Assembly: GCF_017916325.1 (NCBI RefSeq)
Contig: NC_090170.1
Span: forward strand, 355,001 to 419,000
Length of the DNA stretch: 64,000 nt
DNA from: Leishmania martiniquensis
Lineage: Eukaryota > Euglenozoa > Kinetoplastea > Trypanosomatida > Trypanosomatidae
Direction of reading: 5' to 3'
This document shows positions 1-8,541 of this stretch, in pieces. The position numbers and the translations under genes are program-made. The notes beneath the pieces were generated by a model, which did no database searches, was not told where the DNA came from, and saw only the letters and a list, made by a program, of their open reading frames with translations. Numbering within the stretch: position 1 is the first letter of the stretch; every line of letters begins with the position of its first letter.

Positions 1-141
1 ACCGCGACTGTCGCGCTTGTGTCATTTCTCGTCCTCGTGATGGAGTCAGCGTTGGTGCCGGCGGCGACGGTGAAGCTGGGGCTTGGGTTTCTCGTTGCCT
101 TCGCGATCGTCATGCTGAGCGTATATTGCGCCGCCGCGTGA
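1..141 (+). CDS. C-terminal end of a membrane protein (partial)
   Basis: Frame 1 is open from the window edge to a TGA at 139-141 and gives 46 residues. Two hydrophobic stretches (TVALVSFLVLV and LGFLVAFAIVMLSVY) are separated by a short linker and followed by a stop, as expected for the last two membrane spans of a multi-pass protein. The start lies outside the window. The family cannot be named from so short a tail. Codon use is GC-rich at third positions like the neighbouring genes, which favours real coding. It runs in the same direction as every other gene here. Confidence 0.6.
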   Translation, partial: TATVALVSFLVLVMESALVPAATVKLGLGFLVAFAIVMLSVYCAAA

Positions 142-1184
142 GAACGAGCTCCTGGTAGCAACGACACAAACGGTCCGAGACGCGAAGCGCTGCTGGTCTG
201 TTGTTGCGCGCGTCGGCGTGGGATGCCTGTCCGTGCATCTCCCGATCTTTTCTCCCTCTCCCACTCCTTGCGCCTGGCAAGCGAGTGGGTCTTTGAAATC
301 GTCACCGCACTTTGATGTGTGTGTCTCTCGCTCTCAATGGGCGCCGTAGGCGCCCACTGCCGACTCAGCCTCGGTGCCCCTTCCCTCCGCTGACGCACGT
401 GCCGCAGCCGGGGTCACGGAGGAAGCGCTGGGGGGGGGGGGGGTACATTAGAAGTGCATCGGAAACCAAACGGAATAGAGCGCGCGTACGCTCAGTGCGT
501 CGGCCTCGATGGCGTTTCGACTAAAGCGGGTGGCCGATGAAGAAATTGCGGGAAGGAGTATCGGAACAGAGCAGAAAAGGTGTATGTGATGCTGTGTCGC
601 AAGGGGACATGGCATCGCGGGTGCCCGAGATGGACTGGAAGGGGTTCCTTGAACACCACCGACGTGCTCTAGCGCGACCCTGCTTAGAAGACTCGGCAGC
701 GAAGAAGTGATGCGAGGTACTGTGCGCCCTGCGTTGCGCCATGTCTCTACCAGACATGGGCGGCACCATCCACGATGCATGCACGCCCACGTCCCCACTC
801 ACTCCTGCTTCTCTCCACATTTCCCCGCCTCGCCGCTGATTCACTCACTGGTCTCATTGTGCGCGGTCGCACCCCAGCTTCACACACACACGCACACGGG
901 CACATCCATACAAGCCTACACTGCACGCCTCCTCCCCCCTCCCTCTTCCTCCGTTATACACGCATCGAACGTGCGCATGCGCAATATGCCATCATAGGCG
1001 TGGCACCCAGCCCAGACAGCTGCATGTATCGGACCTCTTCGTTGTTGTCCTCGCGTTCTGTCAATCCACTTTTCGTCTGTTTGGCGAACGTTCTGCGCCC
1101 CCCCTCGGCCCCGCCCCTCCTGTCGTGCGCGCTCTCTATGCCTGTGGGCAGCCTGTGAGACGACGCGGCCGCAGCCCCTGCGCC
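142..1184. other. Intergenic: 3'UTR of partial gene and 5'UTR of the next
   Basis: No convincing gene. The left part is mixed sequence with a long G run. The right part (about 830-1150) is pyrimidine-rich with CA repeats and ends in a C-rich tract before an AG at 1150-1151, a plausible spliced-leader acceptor for the next gene. Confidence 0.7.
430..443 (+). repeat. Poly-G run (G14)
   Basis: Fourteen consecutive G residues in the intergenic region. Length polymorphism or sequencing slippage is likely here. Confidence 0.9.
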
Positions 1185-2977
1185 ATGGATCGCCACTTCT
1201 CAAAGGGTCAGTACTTCATCAGTTGCTCCATAACCCTCCTTTACGTGGGGCTCATTGCGGCGTCGTACTTCGACATATCGACATGCCCGTATGTGTATGA
1301 CCGGCCGGCGTCCTCGGCGCCACTGAAGTTGCCGAACCCGAAGCAAGTCCAGGGTGGCGCGGCTGACATCCATCGCTCTCTCTTCGCCTCCCTCGCCTTG
1401 GAGGGGGGGGTTCGTGTCACATGGTGGACATCATCACCTGGGCGTACGTGGTCGGCCTGCTGACCTTCACGTCGTACAAGTACATTACATACCGCTTGCA
1501 AGGATTTCACTATTTCTTTCTCGACTACTGCTACTTCCACAACTTGGTGCTGCTGTGCTTTCTGCTATGGTGGCTCGTCGATGTGAAATGGTCGGAGCAG
1601 CCCATCATCTCGTGGTCCTCGCACATGCCATCATGGAGGTGGCTGCACAGCCACAGCGACAACGCGTCCAGTGCGGCGATGCGCACCACCATTTCCGTGG
1701 GAAGAAACCAGACGTGGCAGCACCCCATCCTTGCAGGATCACCGATCAGCGGGGCGTCGTGGGCTCGCCTCATCGTTCCCCCAGTCGCTCGCAAGTTTCG
1801 CTTTGACGGCATGTACCTGCCGATCTCGTTCGAGATTCTGACATGCGGCTATGTGGTGGCATACCTCACGGAGGCTGAGGTCATCTCCTCCTTCCTGCTC
1901 TTCTTCACGCTACTGGCCGGCACCTTCGGCCCCCTACTTGGGGCGATCCTCATGTGGCGCAATGCGCTCTTGTTTCACTCCTTCGACCGCATGTCCTCCT
2001 GCTACATACACCTAGCTCCCGGCATCGTCCAGAGCCTGTTGCTGCACCGCCTGTTCACGTCAGTGCGGCGCGAGATCGAAAGCATGGATGCCGGAAAGCT
2101 TTACGAGCACCTCACCAGGCTCGCAACGCAGTTCAACGTCTCCGTCGACAGCCTGCTGCCAAGCGTGCGCACGCTTGTGTACAACGTGAGTGACGCGTCA
2201 CGGGCAGCGGCAGACAGCGCCACGCAGGTGGGTGGCACCCATCGCGGCCCGGCGCGGCTGATCTCATCCGTCTTTTCGAGTCTCACGGCGAAGCAGCAGC
2301 AACGGCACTTCATTCAGTACGCTGCCACACACCAGCTGGAGGCCCTCTGCGGCTACGGCACGCTCTGCTATGACCTGCGGCGCGCCGTTACATACGGAAA
2401 CCTCCTGCGGCTCCACTTTATCATGTTCTGTGTCTGGCAGATATTTTACCACACCTTCAACGAATGCCGCATGCGCGGGCGCGCGTGGCGCTGGAAAAAG
2501 CGCCTGGCAAAGCTGGAGAGGCAGAAGAGTGAGTTCCTGCAGCCCACTGGTTCCACAAGGAGCGATGCGGAGCGGCTGGACCCGACCGAGCGCATGACCT
2601 CCTATGCGTGGCTGATGGCTCACCCACCAGGTGGCCGCAAGGGCCTCCTCGCGCGCCTCGTTCTTCTCTTTGGCGAGGGTCGCCTGCCCACCACCATCAT
2701 GTTTCAAGTGACGCAGTGGCTTCTCCACATGCTCTTCTTCACCTGCAGCTACCCTGTTATCTACGTTTGTTTCCACTACACGTTGAGCGCGGGGCCGCTT
2801 CTAGCGTTGGTGCTCTTCTACGTGTGTCTGCGTGTGTACAATGCGGCGTGCGTGAACCACAGGTGGATCTCGAAGCTGCAGGTAGCGGCGTCAAGAGAGA
2901 TGGAAGCGGAGCGGCAAGGCGGGCTCGCCCAGTCCATGGCACAGGTCACTGCGACAGCAGCAACGAAGACGCCATAG
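1185..2977 (+). CDS. GPC1/DUF2838-family membrane acyltransferase, with apparent frameshift
   Basis: Member of the fungal/plant GPC1 family (DUF2838), which acylates glycerophosphocholine to lysophosphatidylcholine at ER membranes. Family-typical segments are visible: HYFFLDYCYFHNLVLL and FGPLLGAILMWRNALLFHSFDR, the latter matching the family's conserved run of G-P-L, W-R-N-S and F-H-S-x-D. Many hydrophobic spans follow, up to a C-terminal span near 2740-2850. The frame with these motifs is open only from an ATG at 1421 (518 residues). An upstream ATG at 1185, in another frame, encodes a first membrane span (YFISCSITLLYVGLIAASYF) and runs into the G8 run at 1403-1410. One extra G there would join the two frames. 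The gene therefore probably starts at 1185 and the break is either an assembly error or a real mutation. The family call is mine from motif memory; substrate specificity is inferred. Confidence 0.7.
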
Positions 2978-3577
2978 CGTGCGCTTCGCCGCGAGAGAGG
3001 CGCCGCTTGTGTCTCTGCATGCTTGCGTGGCTGTCCCAACCCCAACCCCAACCCCCAATCCCTCTGTGTGCACACGATATCCTTACTAATCTGTTGCCTT
3101 GACGGATAGCTTATGTGCCTCTTAGCATTTTGAGCGCTTTATTTTTTTTTCGCGCTGTGGTGCTCCAGGAGCGCCATCGCGCTGCCGTCGTGGGTGGTCG
3201 CATGCGCACGTCATTCAAGGCACAGTAGATACGTCTCACGTGAAGAGCGAAACGGAAGAGAGAGGGGGGAGGAGAACGGAACTGGACTCTTCGCCACGCA
3301 TCCCCCGGCACAAAGGTCCGTGCGCCCGTAAAGCGTGTGGTGCCCACGACAGACCCTGTGCAACTGAAAGCGCGGCTCCTTTGGTCGGCTGCTCCCCACC
3401 ACCACCACCAGAATTGTAGCCTCCCCATCAAGCTTTACCTCCTCTCGCTCCACTGTCATGCCCGCACCAGTAACGCTCCACAGGAAATCAACGCGAAGAC
3501 GCCATCAAAGCGTTCCCTCCGTCAAGCCCAGCTGACCCGATCCGCTCTCGCACCCACTCGGGAAGTCAGTATCTGCC
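2978..3577. other. Intergenic with CCCCAA repeat and 5'UTR
   Basis: No gene. It contains a C-rich AA-spaced repeat just after the stop, a T-rich stretch near 3138, and toward the right end a pyrimidine-rich tract (3430-3468) with AG at 3469-3470, the likely trans-splice acceptor for the next gene. Confidence 0.7.
3035..3056. repeat. CCC(C)AA repeat, potential G-quadruplex on minus strand
   Basis: Four C tracts of 3, 4, 4 and 5 bases separated by AA. The complementary strand has four G tracts with two-base loops, a classical G-quadruplex pattern. It lies 58 bp after the stop codon of the preceding gene. Confidence 0.8.
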
Positions 3578-4828
3578 ATGAAGCGCAGCTACCGAGACAA
3601 CAAGCCCCGCTTCCACAAGCATCGGCAAGGCCAGATGCTCCTGCCCCACAACCAACTCGCTGGGCTGTTCTTCACGGTGAACCCCCAGCAGGAGCGGCGC
3701 GCGCAACGGGAGGCACAACTGTACCTGTCTACTCTCACTTCTGACCTCGAGGCCGCGCATGAGGCGTTCGTCCAGAGCAACGACACAACTTCCGGCAGCA
3801 CGGGCAGCGGCCAGGTCGACGCAACCGTTCCCCAGCCATCCGCCTCGCTGTCGAGCCTCCTTGCGGCAGAATTGGCGGCTTGTGTCAAGCAGGAAGCGTA
3901 CGGAAACAGGTTCAATGGAGCGAAGCGACCGCGCGTGGAGGGCGAGGTGGCCAACGGAGACTCGCCGGCGGACGGTGATGCTGAAAGCACGCCAGGCCGC
4001 CGCCCGCTCCAGAGCACGACACAGCGACGCACCGAATGGTTTGCGCCGCTAGAGACTGGCTGCAAAGGGTACCTCTTCCTCAACGTTCCAACCGTGAATG
4101 CCATGGTGACGTGCCCCACGTGCCACGCCGCCCCGAACCCTGCCACAGAGGCGGTAGGCGCGACTGCACCGCCCGGGACAGGTGACGCAGCGCTGCTGAC
4201 AGAAGCTGACGCGCTGCCGCCGCACACGATTATAGTGAACCCCCTTGTCTCCCGCATCACAGAGCGTATTTTCGAAGACCTCGCCGCCAATCCCCGGCCG
4301 ATCTTCCGCAGCTGCTTCCGGCTGATGCCAGCCGAGCTGACTTGCTGCCCCACCCTACCGGAGATGCAGACGGCGCTGCGCAAGCTGCTTGCCCTCCACT
4401 TCGCTGATGATACAGTCGACAGCACTGTTGCGGCAGATAGTCGGGTAAACTTTGCGCGGCGCATTCCGCTACCGTCCTGGGGTGATAGCCAGCCGCGCCG
4501 CTCGATGCACACCATCGCGCTGCAGCTGTCTGTCAAGAACAACACGAACGTCGAGCAGAAGAAGAGCGCCATTGCCCCAGCGCTCATTTCTGCCATCCCA
4601 GCCAACCGCTTCATTGTCGTCGCACAGCCGTCACACAAGACCAAGTGGACGGTGGAGGCAACCATCTGCATTTTCGTGGCGCACGCTACATGCGTTATGG
4701 GCGTGCAGCGCCGCGTCACTGAGCGGCATGGCTTCAACCTGCATGCCGCCGGCGAGGGCACGCTTGTCTTGTCCAACGCCATTCGAACCCCCGCCAAGGA
4801 GGAGCAGCGCAGCGTTCAACAGGAGTAA
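3578..4828 (+). CDS. TAN1: TAN1/THUMPD1-like tRNA acetylation cofactor
   Basis: 416 residues from the ATG at 3578. The TAN1/THUMPD1 family is the tRNA-binding adaptor that lets the NAT10/Kre33 acetyltransferase form N4-acetylcytidine in serine and leucine tRNAs. The sequence shows a basic N-terminus, a segment GLFFTVNPQQERRAQREAQL like the family's N-terminal fold, and then a low-complexity linker (about residues 65-150). The THUMP region follows: GYLFLNVP near residue 164, RSCFRLMPAELTC near 243, and a C-terminal block with KTKWTVEATICIFVAHATCVMGV character near 354-376. The order and spacing fit TAN1. A polypyrimidine tract with AG at 3469-3470 precedes the start. It is the last GC-rich gene before the AT-richer block. 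The family call is firm; the role is from the family. Confidence 0.85.
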   Translation: MKRSYRDNKPRFHKHRQGQMLLPHNQLAGLFFTVNPQQERRAQREAQLYLSTLTSDLEAAHEAFVQSNDTTSGSTGSGQVDATVPQPSASLSSLLAAELAACVKQEAYGNRFNGAKRPRVEGEVANGDSPADGDAESTPGRRPLQSTTQRRTEWFAPLETGCKGYLFLNVPTVNAMVTCPTCHAAPNPATEAVGATAPPGTGDAALLTEADALPPHTIIVNPLVSRITERIFEDLAANPRPIFRSCFRLMPAELTCCPTLPEMQTALRKLLALHFADDTVDSTVAADSRVNFARRIPLPSWGDSQPRRSMHTIALQLSVKNNTNVEQKKSAIAPALISAIPANRFIVVAQPSHKTKWTVEATICIFVAHATCVMGVQRRVTERHGFNLHAAGEGTLVLSNAIRTPAKEEQRSVQQE

Positions 4829-4857
4829 GCACTACGAGTAATTAAATAAAAGCAGCT

Positions 4858-5155
4858 TCCGCGCGGCACCCTGGCACGAAAGCGCCCGCGAGGGCGCGCG
4901 CTAGCCGCTGCGGCCGTGGGGTTCCTGGTGCCCCCTCCGCCAGCGCCAACCCTTCTCCCTGGCGCCCCACCCCGAGCCCCCTCTCGCCCGCCCCCGACCC
5001 CTCCTCAGCCCTTGCCAGCGACTGGCGCCGGCCAGCCCCAGGCCGCCGCCACCGTGGGCCGCGCCCAGGCCCCCCCCGCCCCGGGGCCTCCCCGCTCGCC
5101 GAGGCCGGGAGGCAACGGCGCGCTGCCCACCGGGGCACGGGCCCCGGCCTAGCGC
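4858..5155. other. GC-rich island of about 300 bp
   Basis: Runs such as cccccccc and repeated gccccc/ggccc motifs dominate. There is no microsatellite, polypyrimidine T content or SIDER similarity. It sits exactly at the boundary between GC-rich genes on the left and the AT-richer block on the right. Confidence 0.7.
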
Positions 5156-5173
5156 AAGATGCAAAACGACCCA

Positions 5174-5215
5174 AATTCCCCCCGCCCCTCCCCTTTTCTG
5201 TCTTCTCGAAACAGA
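5174..5215 (+). promoter_or_regulatory. Trans-splice acceptor for the Tel2-like gene
   Basis: A pyrimidine tract (C-rich then T-rich, about 5177-5208) ends at the first AG, 5214-5215, 57 bp before the start codon. This is the standard arrangement for spliced-leader addition in trypanosomatids. Confidence 0.65.
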
Positions 5216-5271
5216 ATCTAATCAAAGGCTGGGGATACATTTCTCCCTCATTTTTCGCCTTCGGTGCCATC

Positions 5272-8046
5272 ATGGCCGACTTCACATCGATCGAGCGGCA
5301 CGTGCTGCATGAGTTAAAGGAAGCAAGAAATACCGTCAAAACCCTCTCCGATCGAGGTGATGATCGTTCTGCCGATGTTCTTATGCAGCTTAGTGAAAAG
5401 CTGAAGATGAATGAGCCCGTCTGTGTGTCTGTACAAAGTGATAACGGCAGATTTCAAAAATACGCATGCACCACGCCCGTGGGTATGCGTATCCTCGCTA
5501 TCGCTGCTAGTATTGATTCGAGCGCATCCATTGTGCAAGACCAAATCACTGAACATGAGTGCACGCAGCTGGTTTCGTTTCCTGAGCGCCTGGCCAACGT
5601 AGTTGCCGAAAATCGATGCGCTACGTTTCTTTTTGACGCCACGCTTTATTGGGAACGCCTTTGTGACACCATCCTGCTCCTCAACTTTTCAAAAGCACAG
5701 CATACAAACAACGGTGAAGCAGTACAAGTTAACACGGATGACTTGTTACATGTTTTGAAAGTGCTAACGGTTTCACTGCTCCGGCGCGGGAAAAGTGACA
5801 TTATGATACAGCGTTTCGGAGCGTTGCCAAAGCACCTCTTTGATGGAGACCATTTTTTTCAGCGGTTTGCTCACTTGATGGAAGGTGCTTTCGATGCGAG
5901 CAAGCAGGCGCATTTTTCTCTAAAATCGCAGAGGTGTACAGAGGTATCTGGCCTATGGCATCACTGGAATTCGCTACTTTTTCAATTAATTGAGAAGCGG
6001 TCTGGGATAAAAGCAGCCATCCTCGGTGCTATTAGCTCAGTGATAAACTCTCAGTCTGGCGGCAGCTCGACTCAGCTGGCGAGCAATACGTTCGACACCA
6101 TTTTCGTACATCAGCTGTCCGTTTCGGGGCCAACACGCACAACTGCACGCACTATTATCAGAGATGTTCTCCCTACCGTAGCAGGTACTGCCGATGCGGA
6201 AAACAAGCTTACTCACCGGGAGCAGAAGTGCTTTGCCAAACTTTTCCAGAAGTGGGAAAACAAAGAGTTTGTCACCTCCGCAGATTTGAGTCTGAATATT
6301 CGACTTCTTCACCCAGTAATGTACGCACTTCTGTATTTGCACACGGAAAAGTCTGCCGAAGGCAAGTTTCCTGATGCATTTGTCGGAGCCCTTCTCACCG
6401 GTGTGACAATTCGCCTCGATAGTACACGCGGCCCTGAGTTGCGAAACGGCGCCATGACTGTTGCTGCCGCCTACGCAGCACTTTTTGTGACAAGTGCCAA
6501 CGGCATCCCTCCTTTGTTGCAGGATGCAAAGTTCTCCGCCGCTCTCAGCGAGTGGATGAAAGAGGAGCCAGGTACTTCACAGTACGTTGCCACACTGAGC
6601 ACTGTGGCACAGATGAAAAACTCGCCTACTGCAGTAGCAGGTGTGGTGGTACGAGCGTCTTCGCTAGCGGAGTCATTTCCTCTGGATCCAGATGAGGAAT
6701 ATCATTTCTTTGTAGGGCAGAATCAGCGCAGAGAGGAGACCTCAGTTGCAGCGAAGAGTATTGGCACACCAGCGCCGATACTCCAATTCGACTCGGCAGA
6801 AGCTCCCCTTCCGTCCTTTGGCCAGCAGAAGTGCATGAAAGACGAATTGGATGAACACGTGTCCATCCTCAGTAGCATTCGGGAGTGCTACAACGCACTG
6901 GTAGGTGTAGGGCGAAGCCCCAATGCACAACTGCACGAGATACAGGAAGCTGCTGAAAGTGGTTTGCGAGGGCTTTCAGATGCATTCGCCAAGCTTCGCC
7001 GGCACATCGGCTCTGATCTTTTCAATGCCGTCAGCAGAGAAACAGGCCCACTTGTTGTTGTTCTCTTGCCCACTCTCATTTCCCTGACTATTCATGTCCC
7101 TGAAGATCAAAAGCAGCATTTGATGCACCTGCGCTACGAGATTATGATCGACCTCATCGTGCTGAATCCCCCTCTGGCTCTAAGCCAATTGAGTGGGATG
7201 GTGTATCGGAGCAATTACGGAATTTACCAACGGACAGAACTCATAAAAGCAATCGGCAAAGCAGCTTCTGTCTTGTCACAAGTGGAGGTGGAGCCGGCGC
7301 CTGCTGCTAGCAGAATGACAGGAAGCGAGCAAGTCTCCGTCTCCAAGAAGCCGAAACGTGTTTACCCGCCCATTCCGACGCACGAGCTGTCAAGTTATCG
7401 TAGAAAGTCTGTTGTAGTGACCGAGGGCAAGTGCACTCGCCGTTGGGGAAATGCAGTCGTAGAGCGCCAAAATCATACGTTTCCAAAGCACTACAGCAAC
7501 TTACTTGGGGACGTAGCGGGAGCTTTTGTGGCGGTTTTCTTGAATAAGCTTGATGCAGATCATTTTACCTTTTTCCAAGAAGAGGATCCGTATACTCCGT
7601 GCGCCATTCTTGACTCTCTCACGACTATTTTTCAAGGCATTACAAATGTCAGGCATGTCGCTGCAGAGCTCTCTGAGAAGAACTTTGATTTCTTTTTTGC
7701 TGTTTGTTCACGTCACCCCAATCTCTCTGTCCGGAAGGCGGCATGGACTTCTGTGGTGGAAGTGATGCGTACATGGTGTGGTGTGGCCCCTCTTTGGCTT
7801 CGCCGGGAAGACGGCGAGCGCGTCTTGAACCGAGACGCGGCACCCTATCACTCGCTCGTCTTCACTAAAGCGTGGCTGAGCGCGTTGGAGATTTTACAGC
7901 GTACTTGCGCGGAGATGGTGCAAAAGAATGATCCTTGTGGACGTACAGCGTTGATTGCCGTCTCGACCCTTCGCGACTTGGTGTGTGGCAGAGATGATTT
8001 TTACACGATGCTCACTCGTGCAGAAGAGCATGTATTAGGCGAGTAA
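5272..8046 (+). CDS. TEL2: Tel2/TELO2-like protein (TTT complex candidate)
   Basis: 924 residues from the ATG at 5272. Tel2 is the scaffold of the Tel2-Tti1-Tti2 complex, which works with HSP90/R2TP to mature PI3K-like kinases such as TOR, ATM and ATR. The C-terminal third looks like the Tel2 conserved domain. It has RYEIMIDLIVLNPPLAL followed by a NYGIYQRTELIKAIGKAA helix (about residues 620-670), the short TRRW motif near 721, and then a helical run beginning YSNLLGDVAGAFVAVFL (near 740) and continuing through HPNLSVRKAAWTSV. The N-terminal two thirds are helical-repeat-like with no marked motif. Codon use is clearly AT-richer than genes outside the 5.2-11.3 kb block. The identification rests on motif order rather than overall identity, so it needs a profile search. 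Alternative: another HEAT-type scaffold. Confidence 0.68.
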   Translation: MADFTSIERHVLHELKEARNTVKTLSDRGDDRSADVLMQLSEKLKMNEPVCVSVQSDNGRFQKYACTTPVGMRILAIAASIDSSASIVQDQITEHECTQLVSFPERLANVVAENRCATFLFDATLYWERLCDTILLLNFSKAQHTNNGEAVQVNTDDLLHVLKVLTVSLLRRGKSDIMIQRFGALPKHLFDGDHFFQRFAHLMEGAFDASKQAHFSLKSQRCTEVSGLWHHWNSLLFQLIEKRSGIKAAILGAISSVINSQSGGSSTQLASNTFDTIFVHQLSVSGPTRTTARTIIRDVLPTVAGTADAENKLTHREQKCFAKLFQKWENKEFVTSADLSLNIRLLHPVMYALLYLHTEKSAEGKFPDAFVGALLTGVTIRLDSTRGPELRNGAMTVAAAYAALFVTSANGIPPLLQDAKFSAALSEWMKEEPGTSQYVATLSTVAQMKNSPTAVAGVVVRASSLAESFPLDPDEEYHFFVGQNQRREETSVAAKSIGTPAPILQFDSAEAPLPSFGQQKCMKDELDEHVSILSSIRECYNALVGVGRSPNAQLHEIQEAAESGLRGLSDAFAKLRRHIGSDLFNAVSRETGPLVVVLLPTLISLTIHVPEDQKQHLMHLRYEIMIDLIVLNPPLALSQLSGMVYRSNYGIYQRTELIKAIGKAASVLSQVEVEPAPAASRMTGSEQVSVSKKPKRVYPPIPTHELSSYRRKSVVVTEGKCTRRWGNAVVERQNHTFPKHYSNLLGDVAGAFVAVFLNKLDADHFTFFQEEDPYTPCAILDSLTTIFQGITNVRHVAAELSEKNFDFFFAVCSRHPNLSVRKAAWTSVVEVMRTWCGVAPLWLRREDGERVLNRDAAPYHSLVFTKAWLSALEILQRTCAEMVQKNDPCGRTALIAVSTLRDLVCGRDDFYTMLTRAEEHVLGE

Positions 8047-8541
8047 GCCGCTCCTGTTCTTATCTATTTAGTCTTTTTTTACTTTGACTTGAGCTCTGAG
8101 CCTCACAGAGTTTGCACGTTTCTTTTCTTTCAAAACCGAAAAGAAGCTGAGGTGCTGTCCATTACACTTGGCCCTGCTGCTTTTTGTTTTGTTCGCCTAT
8201 GCGGCTCTGAAAGCGTATCATTATCGCCAGTCCCCAACCCTCTCACTCATTTTTTTTGGAAGATGTTTCTTTGTCTTCATGTGTGCCCTGGGGATGCTGT
8301 TTGTCGAGCTCAACCTTTTTCGTTCCCTTCTGTTCCGCCATGTTTGCCCCTATTCTATCCCAAACAAACAAACAAAAAACATTCATTGCAACGCATTTGT
8401 TGCGCATAGCTTTTATTTTTCCCACGATCTTGATCCATATTTAGGTGTGCTTAGTCATCCTTTTAGGTATATCAAACTTTTCCCCTGCTTGCCCACTTCA
8501 AAGAAGAGCAGTGGTTTGCTAACCTCTTGCTCCATTGACTA
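8047..8541. other. Intergenic, AT-rich
   Basis: T-rich sequence with short A runs (aaacaaacaaacaaaaaac near 8370) and no coding signal. It contains the 3'UTR of the Tel2-like gene and the leader of the next. Confidence 0.7.

Larger units (their letters stand above)
4829..5271. other. Intergenic with extreme GC-rich island
   Basis: After a short A-rich stretch (about 4838-4853) the sequence becomes overwhelmingly C and G until about 5155, then returns abruptly to AT-richer sequence. Small open frames inside are proline/alanine-rich in every reading frame, as expected from composition alone, so I do not call a gene. Confidence 0.75.

Noticed and set aside
3035..3056. Interstitial telomere repeat
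   Set aside because: The unit is CCCCAA, whereas kinetoplastid telomeres are CCCTAA; only three to four units.
3589..4797. 402-codon open frame on the minus strand
   Set aside because: Exact antisense shadow of the TAN1-like gene; high GC removes stops. No splice context on that strand.
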